IMG/VR virus record: IMGVR_UViG_3300018420_000078
Coordinates: 1-28,263 of that record
DNA length: 28,263 bases
Reading direction: 5' to 3' (one strand)
Source: a virus
A model generated the notes under the pieces. That model was given only the letters and a program-made list of their open reading frames with translations. It did no database searches and was not told where the DNA came from. Positions within the stretch are counted from its first letter, which is position 1. Each line of letters opens with the position of its first letter. Made by a program: the position numbers and the translations under genes. This document shows, in pieces, positions 13,237-19,132 of the stretch.

Positions 13237-13680
13237 ATGGACGTAAATATTAAAATAGACCAAAACGATTTGTTGAAACTTAAAAATAAGTTAGACAAAA
13301 TGCGTGCGTTCGAATCCAAAACCATTTCCAATGAATTAGGAAAAACCGGTTTAGAAATTGTGCGTTTGGCAAAACGTGCGGCGCCGGTTGACAAAGGCGC
13401 TTTAAAACAATCCATTAGCACACAACGAAGCGGAAAATCCGTTAATGTTGTGGCGGCTGCAAATTACGCGCCTTATGTTGAATTTGGAACCGGTGGTTCT
13501 GTTGATTTAACCGACATGACGGAATTAGGTATTCCGGAAAGTTACGCGGCACAATTCAAAGGCAAAGGCATTCGAGATGTTAATTTGCCGGCGCGTCCGT
13601 TCTTTTTTAGTTCGGCGCGAATAGGATTTAAAAATTTATTAAATCGTCTAAATGGCGAAATTAAAAAAGCAATTAAATAA
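13237..13680 (+). CDS. HK97 gp10-like tail completion protein
   Basis: The protein has 147 residues. The family mark is the ARAAPVDKGALKQSI-like segment (seen as LAKRAAPVDKGALKQSISTQ) followed by YAPYVEFGTGG and, later, LPARPFFFSSA. Proteins of this kind help finish the tail end before joining to the head. Position between head closure and tail terminator fits. Its stop overlaps the next ATG (TAATG). Confidence 0.9.
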   Translation: MDVNIKIDQNDLLKLKNKLDKMRAFESKTISNELGKTGLEIVRLAKRAAPVDKGALKQSISTQRSGKSVNVVAAANYAPYVEFGTGGSVDLTDMTELGIPESYAAQFKGKGIRDVNLPARPFFFSSARIGFKNLLNRLNGEIKKAIK

Positions 13681-14165
13681 TGTTAGAAGCGATTCACTAT
13701 GTACGCAAGGCAATCATTGCAAAATTAAACGGCAACGTTACAATTGACGGTTCAGCGGTTCCGATTTATGGACGCGTTCCAACAAATGCAAGTTATCCAT
13801 TTGTGCGCGTTTATTCAGTTTCAAACGACGAAACGGACCAAAACCAAAGTTCTTTTAATATTGAAACGATTACGCGCGTTGAATGCGTGACACGTTTTGC
13901 AAGTGACGACGGCGGCGAATTAGATTGTAATTTAATGGTTTCACAATGTTTGGAACAATTGCGCACACGTTCAGCAAATTACATTGATTTAAGCGCCAAC
14001 GGTTTTAATGTTTATACAAGCGTAAACGAGGGCGTTAAATATTTAGAAGATGATTTAAAAGATTTTACATATTATCGCGCCATTATTGAATTGTCAAATA
14101 AAATTGAACAAATCGAAACGGTGGGCGGTTTACAAAGCGAATTGCAAAACGAACTTCAATCTTAA
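13680..14165 (+). CDS. Tail terminator / completion protein (DUF3168-like)
   Basis: The protein has 161 residues. VPIYGRVPTNASYPFVRVYS in the first part, followed by strands and a helix near LDCNLMVSQCLEQL, resembles the tail completion (gp17/DUF3168) group that caps the tail tube. The overlap with the previous gene and its place before the tail genes support this. The C-terminal glutamine-rich end (LQSELQNELQS) is unusual but may be a flexible tail. Confidence 0.75.
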   Translation: MLEAIHYVRKAIIAKLNGNVTIDGSAVPIYGRVPTNASYPFVRVYSVSNDETDQNQSSFNIETITRVECVTRFASDDGGELDCNLMVSQCLEQLRTRSANYIDLSANGFNVYTSVNEGVKYLEDDLKDFTYYRAIIELSNKIEQIETVGGLQSELQNELQS

Positions 14166-14177
14166 AAAAAATAACCA

Positions 14178-14768
14178 ATGGCAAAAATAACCTATTCAAA
14201 TAAAACAGACAATCAAACATCAGCATTGCCGGCGATTAATAAAGTGACCGCCGCCGATTTAAACGAAATAAAAACGTCCGTAAATGACGCATACGACAAA
14301 TTTGGCGGTTTTGCGTTTTATCAAGACGCAACAACAAGCGGAACGCCTATCAATTTGACGGCGGACACCTGGACCGATTTAACAAACGACAAAGCCGGAA
14401 CCGGAACAATTTCAAATTTGCCGTCATATATTAGTGGCGATTTATGGGATTCAGCAGCAAACAAAATTGACACGTCAAAAGTTGGCGCAAATAAAGTTTT
14501 ATTAATTAGAAACGATTTTGACGTAACGGCCGGCGCTGCAAATACACGTTTGGACGCACGTTTATATTTTCCGGACACCGGCAAATCAATTGAGTTTTCA
14601 CATGATAATATTGCTAACAATGGCGATCAAGTTCGTTATTCAAGAACAACGCAAATATTTACACGAACAAGCGAATTAACAAGTGGCTGCAAAATTCAAA
14701 TTAAAGTTGATAAAAGCGGCGCAACGGCTATTGTTGAAGATTTTGTTATAACGGTTTTAAGTTTTTAA
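14178..14768 (+). CDS. Structural protein, probably tail or neck appendage
   Basis: The protein has 196 residues. The N-terminus KITYSNKTDNQTSALPAINK with AADLNEIKTSVND is a module I recall from other Bacteroidota phages at the start of appendage proteins, likely an attachment part. The rest (from about 45) is rich in strands, with GTGTISNLPSY and RLYFPDTGKSIEF, and could be a jelly-roll (C1q/TNF-like) head for host contact. The family is not identified. It stands between the tail terminator and the lysis-like cassette. Confidence 0.55.
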   Translation: MAKITYSNKTDNQTSALPAINKVTAADLNEIKTSVNDAYDKFGGFAFYQDATTSGTPINLTADTWTDLTNDKAGTGTISNLPSYISGDLWDSAANKIDTSKVGANKVLLIRNDFDVTAGAANTRLDARLYFPDTGKSIEFSHDNIANNGDQVRYSRTTQIFTRTSELTSGCKIQIKVDKSGATAIVEDFVITVLSF

Positions 14769-14771
14769 AAA

Positions 14772-14933
14772 ATGAATGATTTTAAATTATATATATTAAA
14801 CACGTTTTCGTTTTTAGTTTCATTTACTGCAATTGACGAAGTTTTAAAAATATTATTATTGGCGGTTTCAATAGGTTACACCGCGCAACGTTGGTATTAT
14901 TTGAATAAGAATAAAGACAATGACAAAAATTGA
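14772..14933 (+). CDS. Small membrane protein, 53 residues (holin-like)
   Basis: ATG 14772, three bases after the preceding stop; TGA 14931-14933. Hydrophobic segments cover about residues 6-20 (YILNTFSFLVSF) and 24-37 (ILLLAVSIGY), then a charged tail KNKDNDKN. It overlaps the next gene by 14 bases. A small membrane protein directly before a peptidase gene fits a lysis role, but it could also be a membrane anchor of other kind. Confidence 0.5.
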   Translation: MNDFKLYILNTFSFLVSFTAIDEVLKILLLAVSIGYTAQRWYYLNKNKDNDKN

Positions 14934-15255
14934 TGAAAACACACAATTTAAAATTAATATAAAAACAATTGTTGCAATTTGTTTTGGTATTTTGTCAATA
15001 GCCGGCGTTTATTTCACTTTAATAGCTAAAATTCAGCAAATGAATATTAATTTAATGCGTATGTCGTCGGAATTAGAAATGAATAGCGAATTTCGTATTA
15101 AATGGCCGCGTGGCGAAATGGGGGCATTGCCGGACGACGCCGAACAAAATTTGCGTTTGATTTATATTGAAAAACACCAGGAAAAAACAATGGTTGATTT
15201 AGACGATTTAAAATTAAAGGTTAAAGAATTAGAGGGTTGTATTAACGAAAATTAA
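14920..15255 (+). CDS. Membrane-anchored protein, possible lysis accessory
   Basis: The protein has 111 residues. One clear membrane segment (about 15-34, IVAICFGILSIAGVYFTLI) follows a short N-terminus, then a long charged, partly coiled-coil part (MVDLDDLKLKVKELEGC). One-pass proteins with a coiled coil in this place can be spanin- or holin-like (XhlA-type), but I see no lipobox and no second spanin partner. Upstream overlap of 14 bases with the small membrane gene; the M15 peptidase follows after 5 bases. Confidence 0.55.
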   Translation: MTKIDENTQFKINIKTIVAICFGILSIAGVYFTLIAKIQQMNINLMRMSSELEMNSEFRIKWPRGEMGALPDDAEQNLRLIYIEKHQEKTMVDLDDLKLKVKELEGCINEN

Positions 15256-15260
15256 AAAAT

Positions 15261-15647
15261 ATGACTAAAAATTTTAAAATAAACGAATTTGAATGTAATT
15301 GTGGCAATTGTAAAATTAGCGCCGACGTAAAAAATAATTTAATTAAGTTGGCGGACCAATTGCAAATTTTGCGTGACAAAGTACAAAAACCAATCAAAAT
15401 AAATTCGGCGTATAGATGCGCCAATTATAATGATAATGTTGTCAAAGGCGCCAAACATTCGCAACATAAATTTGGCAAAGCTGCGGACATTGTAATTGAC
15501 GGCATGACGCCAAACGAGGTTCACGAATTAGTTTGCGAAATGGTCGAATTAGGCCAAATAAATTTTGGCGGAATTGGAAAATACAATACATTCACACATT
15601 TAGACATTCGCGACTATTCAGCGCGTTGGGATTATACCAAAAAATAA
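15261..15647 (+). CDS. M15-type peptidase, probable endolysin
   Basis: The protein has 128 residues and should cut the peptide part of peptidoglycan. The Zn-binding pattern of peptidase M15 (M15_3, VanY/L-Ala-D-Glu type) is visible: S67-x-H69-x2-GKAAD76 and H113-L-D115 near the end, with SAYRC at 49-53. There is no signal peptide, so export would need a holin. The short length is that of the catalytic domain alone; no cell-wall binding domain is present. N-terminal cysteines (ECNCGNC) are common in this family's short form. Confidence 0.85.
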   Translation: MTKNFKINEFECNCGNCKISADVKNNLIKLADQLQILRDKVQKPIKINSAYRCANYNDNVVKGAKHSQHKFGKAADIVIDGMTPNEVHELVCEMVELGQINFGGIGKYNTFTHLDIRDYSARWDYTKK

Positions 15648-15651
15648 TATT

Positions 15652-16095
15652 ATGCCAAAGAAAAAATTTAAGGACACGAAAGTTGGGCAATTTTTATTAA
15701 AAAAAATTCCTGGATTTGTTGGCGACGTATTACCGGACAAAGGCGTTTTGGGCGTTGTTAAAAATCTAATTGACAACGAACCGGAATTGACGCCGGAACA
15801 AAAAAGCGCAATGCACGACGAATTGATTGAGTTCTACAAATTAGAAGTTGCGGACCGCGATTCAGCGCGTAAACGTGAAGTTGAAAAGGCAAAAACCGGC
15901 GGTTTTGATTTAATGTTTAATTTAACCGGAATTATTGGGTTAGCTGCATTTGCTTTTATCATTTATGCCATTGTTTATTTGCAAATACCGGAATCAAACA
16001 AAGAAGTTTGGATTCATTTAATTGGAATTTGTGAGGGTATCGTTTTATCAATATTTGGTTATTTTTATGGTTCGGCGGTTAGAAAAAACAAATAA
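15652..16095 (+). CDS. Holin-like membrane protein
   Basis: The protein has 147 residues. The N-terminal half is soluble and charged (KKIPGFVGDVLPDKGVLGVV, then VADRDSARKREVEKAK), and two membrane segments follow at about 86-106 and 117-137. The ADRDSAR segment before the membrane part is known to me from holins of Bacteroidota phages. It follows the M15 peptidase by 4 bases, which supports a lysis role: a pore for the enzyme. Which of the three membrane proteins here is the true holin is not decided. Confidence 0.65.
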   Translation: MPKKKFKDTKVGQFLLKKIPGFVGDVLPDKGVLGVVKNLIDNEPELTPEQKSAMHDELIEFYKLEVADRDSARKREVEKAKTGGFDLMFNLTGIIGLAAFAFIIYAIVYLQIPESNKEVWIHLIGICEGIVLSIFGYFYGSAVRKNK

Positions 16096-16097
16096 TT

Positions 16098-16235
16098 ATG
16101 GCGCGCAATAAAAACGTTTTAAGCACATATAAAAAACAAAAAAAGCGTCGCAAAGGCGTACATTCAAAAAGCAAAAGTTCGTCAATTAAATCGTCTAAAA
16201 ACTACAAAAAAAAATATCGCGGTCAAGGCCGTTAA
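16098..16235 (+). CDS. Very basic 45-residue protein
   Basis: ATG 16098 to TAA 16235. About half of the residues are Lys, Arg or Ser: KKQKKRRKGVHSKSKSS, then SKNYKKKYRGQGR at the end. I recall similar small KGVHSKSK...YRGQGR proteins in other Bacteroidota phages, with no known role. It probably binds nucleic acid and may be packed in the head or act during lysis. It begins 2 bases after the holin-like gene, so it belongs to the same transcript. Confidence 0.7.
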   Translation: MARNKNVLSTYKKQKKRRKGVHSKSKSSSIKSSKNYKKKYRGQGR

Positions 16236-16254
16236 ATATCTTTTTTAATTTTTG

Positions 16255-16262
16255 TATTTTTG
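16255..16262 (+). promoter_or_regulatory. Putative promoter box TATTTTTG
   Basis: TATTTTTG matches TAnnTTTG, 16 bases before the appendage gene at 16279. No terminator hairpin precedes it. Confidence 0.45.
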
Positions 16263-16278
16263 CTAAAAACAAATTTAT

Positions 16279-17508
16279 ATGTCATTAGCAGACGACGCAA
16301 AACTATTGTTAATTCCTACGGGTTACAAAGCATCAAAAGTTTATTCAGTATTTCCAACAGACGGCGACGGCGATTTTACCTATACACGAAGCGGCGACGC
16401 GTCAAGGGTTAATCCTGGAGGTTTAATTGAAACCATTTCAAATAATATTCCACGAATAGATCATTTCGGCGGCGGTTGTCCAACGCTGAATTTGGAACCA
16501 CAACGCACAAATTTATTTCAAAGAAGTGAAGAGTTCGAAAATTCATATTGGACAAAAGCAAGGGCAAGCGTAACGGCTAACCAAATAATTGCGCCGGACG
16601 GTCAATTGACTGCGGACAAATTTTTTGATTCAACAGACAATAATTCGCATTTGGTTTATAGGTCAATGAGCATAACAAATGGACAAAAATATTCATTTAG
16701 TTGTTTTATCAAAAAAGGTACATTGACAAAAGCGTTTTTGGCTTTTAATTCGTCAACGGCTCAATCAGTAATTTACGATTTAGAAAACGGAATTGTTGAA
16801 AGTCAAGGCGCAAATATAGATTCAAGTAAAATTGAAAATTATGGTAATGATTGGTTTAGATGTTCATTTACACATACCGCGACATCAACAACATTTTTAT
16901 ATAGAATAGGAACATATAATGGCGGGATAACATATACCGGAACCGGAACCGATTTTATATATATTTTTGGCGCACAAATTGAACAAGGAAGCTATCCTAC
17001 AAGCTATATTAAAACAACAAGCGGAACAGTCACACGACAAAAAGATGATTGCCACTTATTAAATCATACTTTATTTACTGATTACCCTTTTACAGTTTAT
17101 GCAAAGGCTAAAATAGAAGATGTTGGAAATACTATTTTTAGTATTTATGGAGGTGCAAGTAATAAATATTTAGCGTTTCTTTTTACAACTAGTGGAGTAA
17201 ATGCAGCGGTTTATAGACGTGATGCTACAAATAATGATAGTGATTTTTATAATTTTACTTATTCTGTTGGGGATACTATTAAGGTTGCATTAGCTTTTAT
17301 AAATGATACTAAATATAAATTATATATTAATGGTACTGAAATAGCTGATGTAACAAGCGGTTTATCTGTTCCGTTTGACAACGATGATATTCTATTAGGT
17401 CAATTTAGAATTTCGGGTGATGATGGTAGAAGAAACAGTATTGACGATTTTAGGGTTTATGATTATACACTAACAGATTCAGAATTAACAGAATTAACAA
17501 CAATATAA
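16279..17508 (+). CDS. Appendage protein with LamG/concanavalin-like domain
   Basis: The protein has 409 residues. Residues 25-75 hold a common phage tail module: FTYTRSGDASRVNPGGLIET, then DHFGGGCPTLNLEPQRTNLF. A strand-rich middle domain (about 75-250) resembles carbohydrate-binding modules found in such proteins (YSFSCFIKKG and AQIEQGSYPTSYIKT). The last part (about 255-409) looks like a LamG-type fold, with YKLYINGTEIADV and IDDFRVYDYTLTDSEL. The likely role is binding to sugars on the host surface. Codon use changes at about base 17040: ACT, GAT, GGT and AAT rise sharply, so the C-terminal domain was probably gained from another source. Confidence 0.75.
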   Translation: MSLADDAKLLLIPTGYKASKVYSVFPTDGDGDFTYTRSGDASRVNPGGLIETISNNIPRIDHFGGGCPTLNLEPQRTNLFQRSEEFENSYWTKARASVTANQIIAPDGQLTADKFFDSTDNNSHLVYRSMSITNGQKYSFSCFIKKGTLTKAFLAFNSSTAQSVIYDLENGIVESQGANIDSSKIENYGNDWFRCSFTHTATSTTFLYRIGTYNGGITYTGTGTDFIYIFGAQIEQGSYPTSYIKTTSGTVTRQKDDCHLLNHTLFTDYPFTVYAKAKIEDVGNTIFSIYGGASNKYLAFLFTTSGVNAAVYRRDATNNDSDFYNFTYSVGDTIKVALAFINDTKYKLYINGTEIADVTSGLSVPFDNDDILLGQFRISGDDGRRNSIDDFRVYDYTLTDSELTELTTI

Positions 17509-17510
17509 AA

Positions 17511-17843
17511 ATGGGAATAGTTAAAAAATACGAGTTTGAAAATGAATCAATCGTTGATTCTTTAATTACTAATTTAGGCGTTGAAACCGACGACGACGGA
17601 AACGAATTTCCAACACATCAAAACGCCATTGTAAAAATTGGTTATTTTGTTGTAACGGACGGCGAATACGACGACGATTTTAACGAAATCACACCGCCGG
17701 TTTTATACGATAAATTTTGCGTTGACGTTTTTTGGCAAGACGAAAACGATTCAGCAATTGCGGAATGGTCCGCATACGAAATAACAATTCAAGACGAGGG
17801 CGTTCATCAGTTCGCCGGAGTTAATTATATCACGAAAGAATAA
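17511..17843 (+). CDS. Hypothetical phage structural-region protein
   Basis: The protein has 110 residues and is acidic, with many Asp/Glu (DGEYDDDFNEITPP). It begins with MGIVKKYEFENESIVDSLIT. It begins 2 bases after the appendage gene, which suggests a joint role, perhaps as chaperone or small attachment protein, as tail-fibre genes are often followed by such. No family was recognised. Its codon use is that of the rest of the phage, unlike the end of the gene before it. Confidence 0.65.
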   Translation: MGIVKKYEFENESIVDSLITNLGVETDDDGNEFPTHQNAIVKIGYFVVTDGEYDDDFNEITPPVLYDKFCVDVFWQDENDSAIAEWSAYEITIQDEGVHQFAGVNYITKE

Positions 17844-17850
17844 AATAAAT

Positions 17851-17870
17851 AATTCGTATATTTACAAAAA
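17851..17870 (+). promoter_or_regulatory. Putative late promoter, 20-base repeat copy 2
   Basis: AATTCGTATATTTACAAAAA is identical to 8744-8763. The core is TATATTTAC at 17857-17865. It lies about 33 bases before the tail tube gene, one of the most abundant virion proteins. Confidence 0.5.
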
Positions 17871-17897
17871 ATTTAATAAACTTTAAAACATAAAAAT

Positions 17898-18305
17898 ATG
17901 GCTACAACGGGAGTTTTTAACGGAACAAATTTAATTTTAACGGTTGAGGGGACAACAGTAGGACACACAACAAGTTGTTCAATGTCTTTGTCAATGGACA
18001 CACCGGAAGCAACAACAAAAGATTCAAACGGATTTTCAGAATATATTGGCGGCGTTAAAGGTGGCGAAATATCATTTGAGGGTTTAGTTGCCTATGACGA
18101 TTCAGCAAACGCTATTGAAATGGCCGATTATTTATTGGCGCGTACACAATTAACATGTGTATTCGGAACGGCTGAAACCGGCGACGCGGTTTATACTGCG
18201 GAGGGGTTTTTGTCAAGTGTTGAAATGTCGGCAGAAATGGAAGCGGCCGTCACTTATAGCGGTTCGATCACAATCACCGGTGCAATCACTAAATCAACAA
18301 ACTAA
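17898..18305 (+). CDS. Major tail tube protein
   Basis: The protein has 135 residues. GVFNGTNLILTVEGTTVGHT followed by MSLSMDTPEATTKDSNGFSE and LVAYDDSANAIEMADYL fit the tail tube family (phage major tail protein 2/TP901-1 like). A late AEMEAAVTYSGSITITGA strand is also typical. It forms stacked rings of the tail around the tape measure. It has its own promoter-like block and terminator, as expected for a highly expressed single gene. No sheath gene was found, so the tail is non-contractile. Confidence 0.88.
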   Translation: MATTGVFNGTNLILTVEGTTVGHTTSCSMSLSMDTPEATTKDSNGFSEYIGGVKGGEISFEGLVAYDDSANAIEMADYLLARTQLTCVFGTAETGDAVYTAEGFLSSVEMSAEMEAAVTYSGSITITGAITKSTN

Positions 18306-18330
18306 AAAGATTTAAAAGTTTATTATTTTG

Positions 18331-18362
18331 GCCGCCGTCATTTTTTGGCGGTGGCTTTTTTT
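18331..18362 (+). terminator. Intrinsic terminator after tail tube gene
   Basis: GCCGCCGTC (18331-18339) pairs with GGCGGTGGC (18347-18355) with two wobbles, followed by seven T. No promoter-like box was seen between it and the next gene at 18386, so the terminator must be leaky to supply the chaperone genes at a lower level. Confidence 0.85.
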
Positions 18363-18385
18363 ATTAACGACAAACAACAAATAAA

Positions 18386-18760
18386 ATGGCAAACAAACAC
18401 AAAGGTTATATCGACATCAATGTCGGTGGCAAAAAACGAACACTACATTTTTCAATGAATTTTTGGTCCGAATTTACGGAACAATTGGGCGTTCCATTGC
18501 ACGAAATTGGGGACGTATTCACAAAAGGAATTTCAATCAAAGGTTTACGCGCGTTGGTTTACGCCGGTATTTTAGCAAACGACCAGGAACAAGGCAACGA
18601 AATTGACTACAATATTTTTAAGGTTGGAACGTGGCTCGATGATTTAGAACCGGACAAAATAAACGCCATTGTTGAAACAATGTTGGAATCAAAAATTTTA
18701 GGCAATAGCTTAAGCGGCGACACAAAAGAAGTGGGAAAGCCGAAGCCGTCAAAGAAATAA
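18386..18760 (+). CDS. Tail assembly chaperone, short form (G-like)
   Basis: The protein has 124 residues: KHKGYIDINVGGKKRTLHFS, then FWSEFTEQLGVPLHEIG and a helical rest. Size and place directly before the tape measure gene fit the gpG-type chaperone. The frame ends at TAA 18758-18760 after KPKPSKK. A slippery heptamer at 18733-18739 lets part of the ribosomes move to the -1 frame (see the fusion feature). Confidence 0.8.
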   Translation: MANKHKGYIDINVGGKKRTLHFSMNFWSEFTEQLGVPLHEIGDVFTKGISIKGLRALVYAGILANDQEQGNEIDYNIFKVGTWLDDLEPDKINAIVETMLESKILGNSLSGDTKEVGKPKPSKK

Positions 18761-19092
18761 CATTCCAAAGTTTAACCGATTATTATATTGGTTTAATAGG
18801 CGTACACCCAAACGATTTTTGGCGGCAAACGTGGCGTGAAAATGCTTTGTTGGCGGAACATTATCACAATAATATCAATTTGAATTGGGAACAAACGCGT
18901 TATTTGGCGACAATGATTCACAACGTAAATTGTCAAAAGAAATCGCAAATGATAAAACCGGAAAAATTATTTGAATTGCCGGTTGATAAAAAACGCAAAA
19001 AAGAACGCGACAAGCCGAAATCAACACGCGAACAAATGGAAGCGTTTAAGTTAAAAGCCGAATCAATGACAAAGAAAACGACGCTAAAATAA
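18386..19092 (+). CDS. Tail assembly chaperone, -1 frameshift fusion (GT-like)
   Basis: The -1 frame is open from 18709 to 19092 without a good ATG of its own. At GGGAAAG (18733-18739) the zero-frame codons are GTG GGA AAG, so the heptamer is in the correct X XXY YYZ phase. The shift would join the first 118 residues to 117 residues that start AEAVKEITFQSLTDYYIGLI. The product of about 235 residues has a T-like domain (VHPNDFWRQTWRENALL) and a lysine-rich tail. Lambda uses the same heptamer for gpG-gpGT. Both forms help the tape measure protein assemble. Confidence 0.85.
18733..18739 (+). promoter_or_regulatory. Programmed -1 frameshift site GGGAAAG
   Basis: This is the classic slippery heptamer, in the right phase, 21 bases before the zero-frame stop codon and inside the region where both frames are open (18709-18760). 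The next -1 frame codon is GCC at 18739-18741. Confidence 0.85.
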
Positions 19093-19108
19093 AAGCGTCT
19101 TTTTTTTT
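19080..19108 (+). terminator. Intrinsic terminator overlapping the chaperone stop
   Basis: GACGCT (19080-19085) pairs with AGCGTC (19094-19099), with the stop codon in the loop, followed by nine T to 19108. The promoter box TATTTTTG starts 2 bases after it. Confidence 0.75.
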
Positions 19109-19109
19109 G

Positions 19110-19117
19110 TATTTTTG
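19110..19117 (+). promoter_or_regulatory. Putative promoter box TATTTTTG
   Basis: TATTTTTG matches TAnnTTTG, right after the terminator tract and 15 bases before the tape measure start. Together they form a fused terminator-promoter junction. Confidence 0.45.
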
Positions 19118-19132
19118 TTTAAAATAATCTTT

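Noticed and set aside
18847-19092. Separate gene starting at TTG 18847
   Set aside because: The frame is open upstream to 18709 and continues a conserved-looking protein; the GGGAAAG slippery site explains its expression better.
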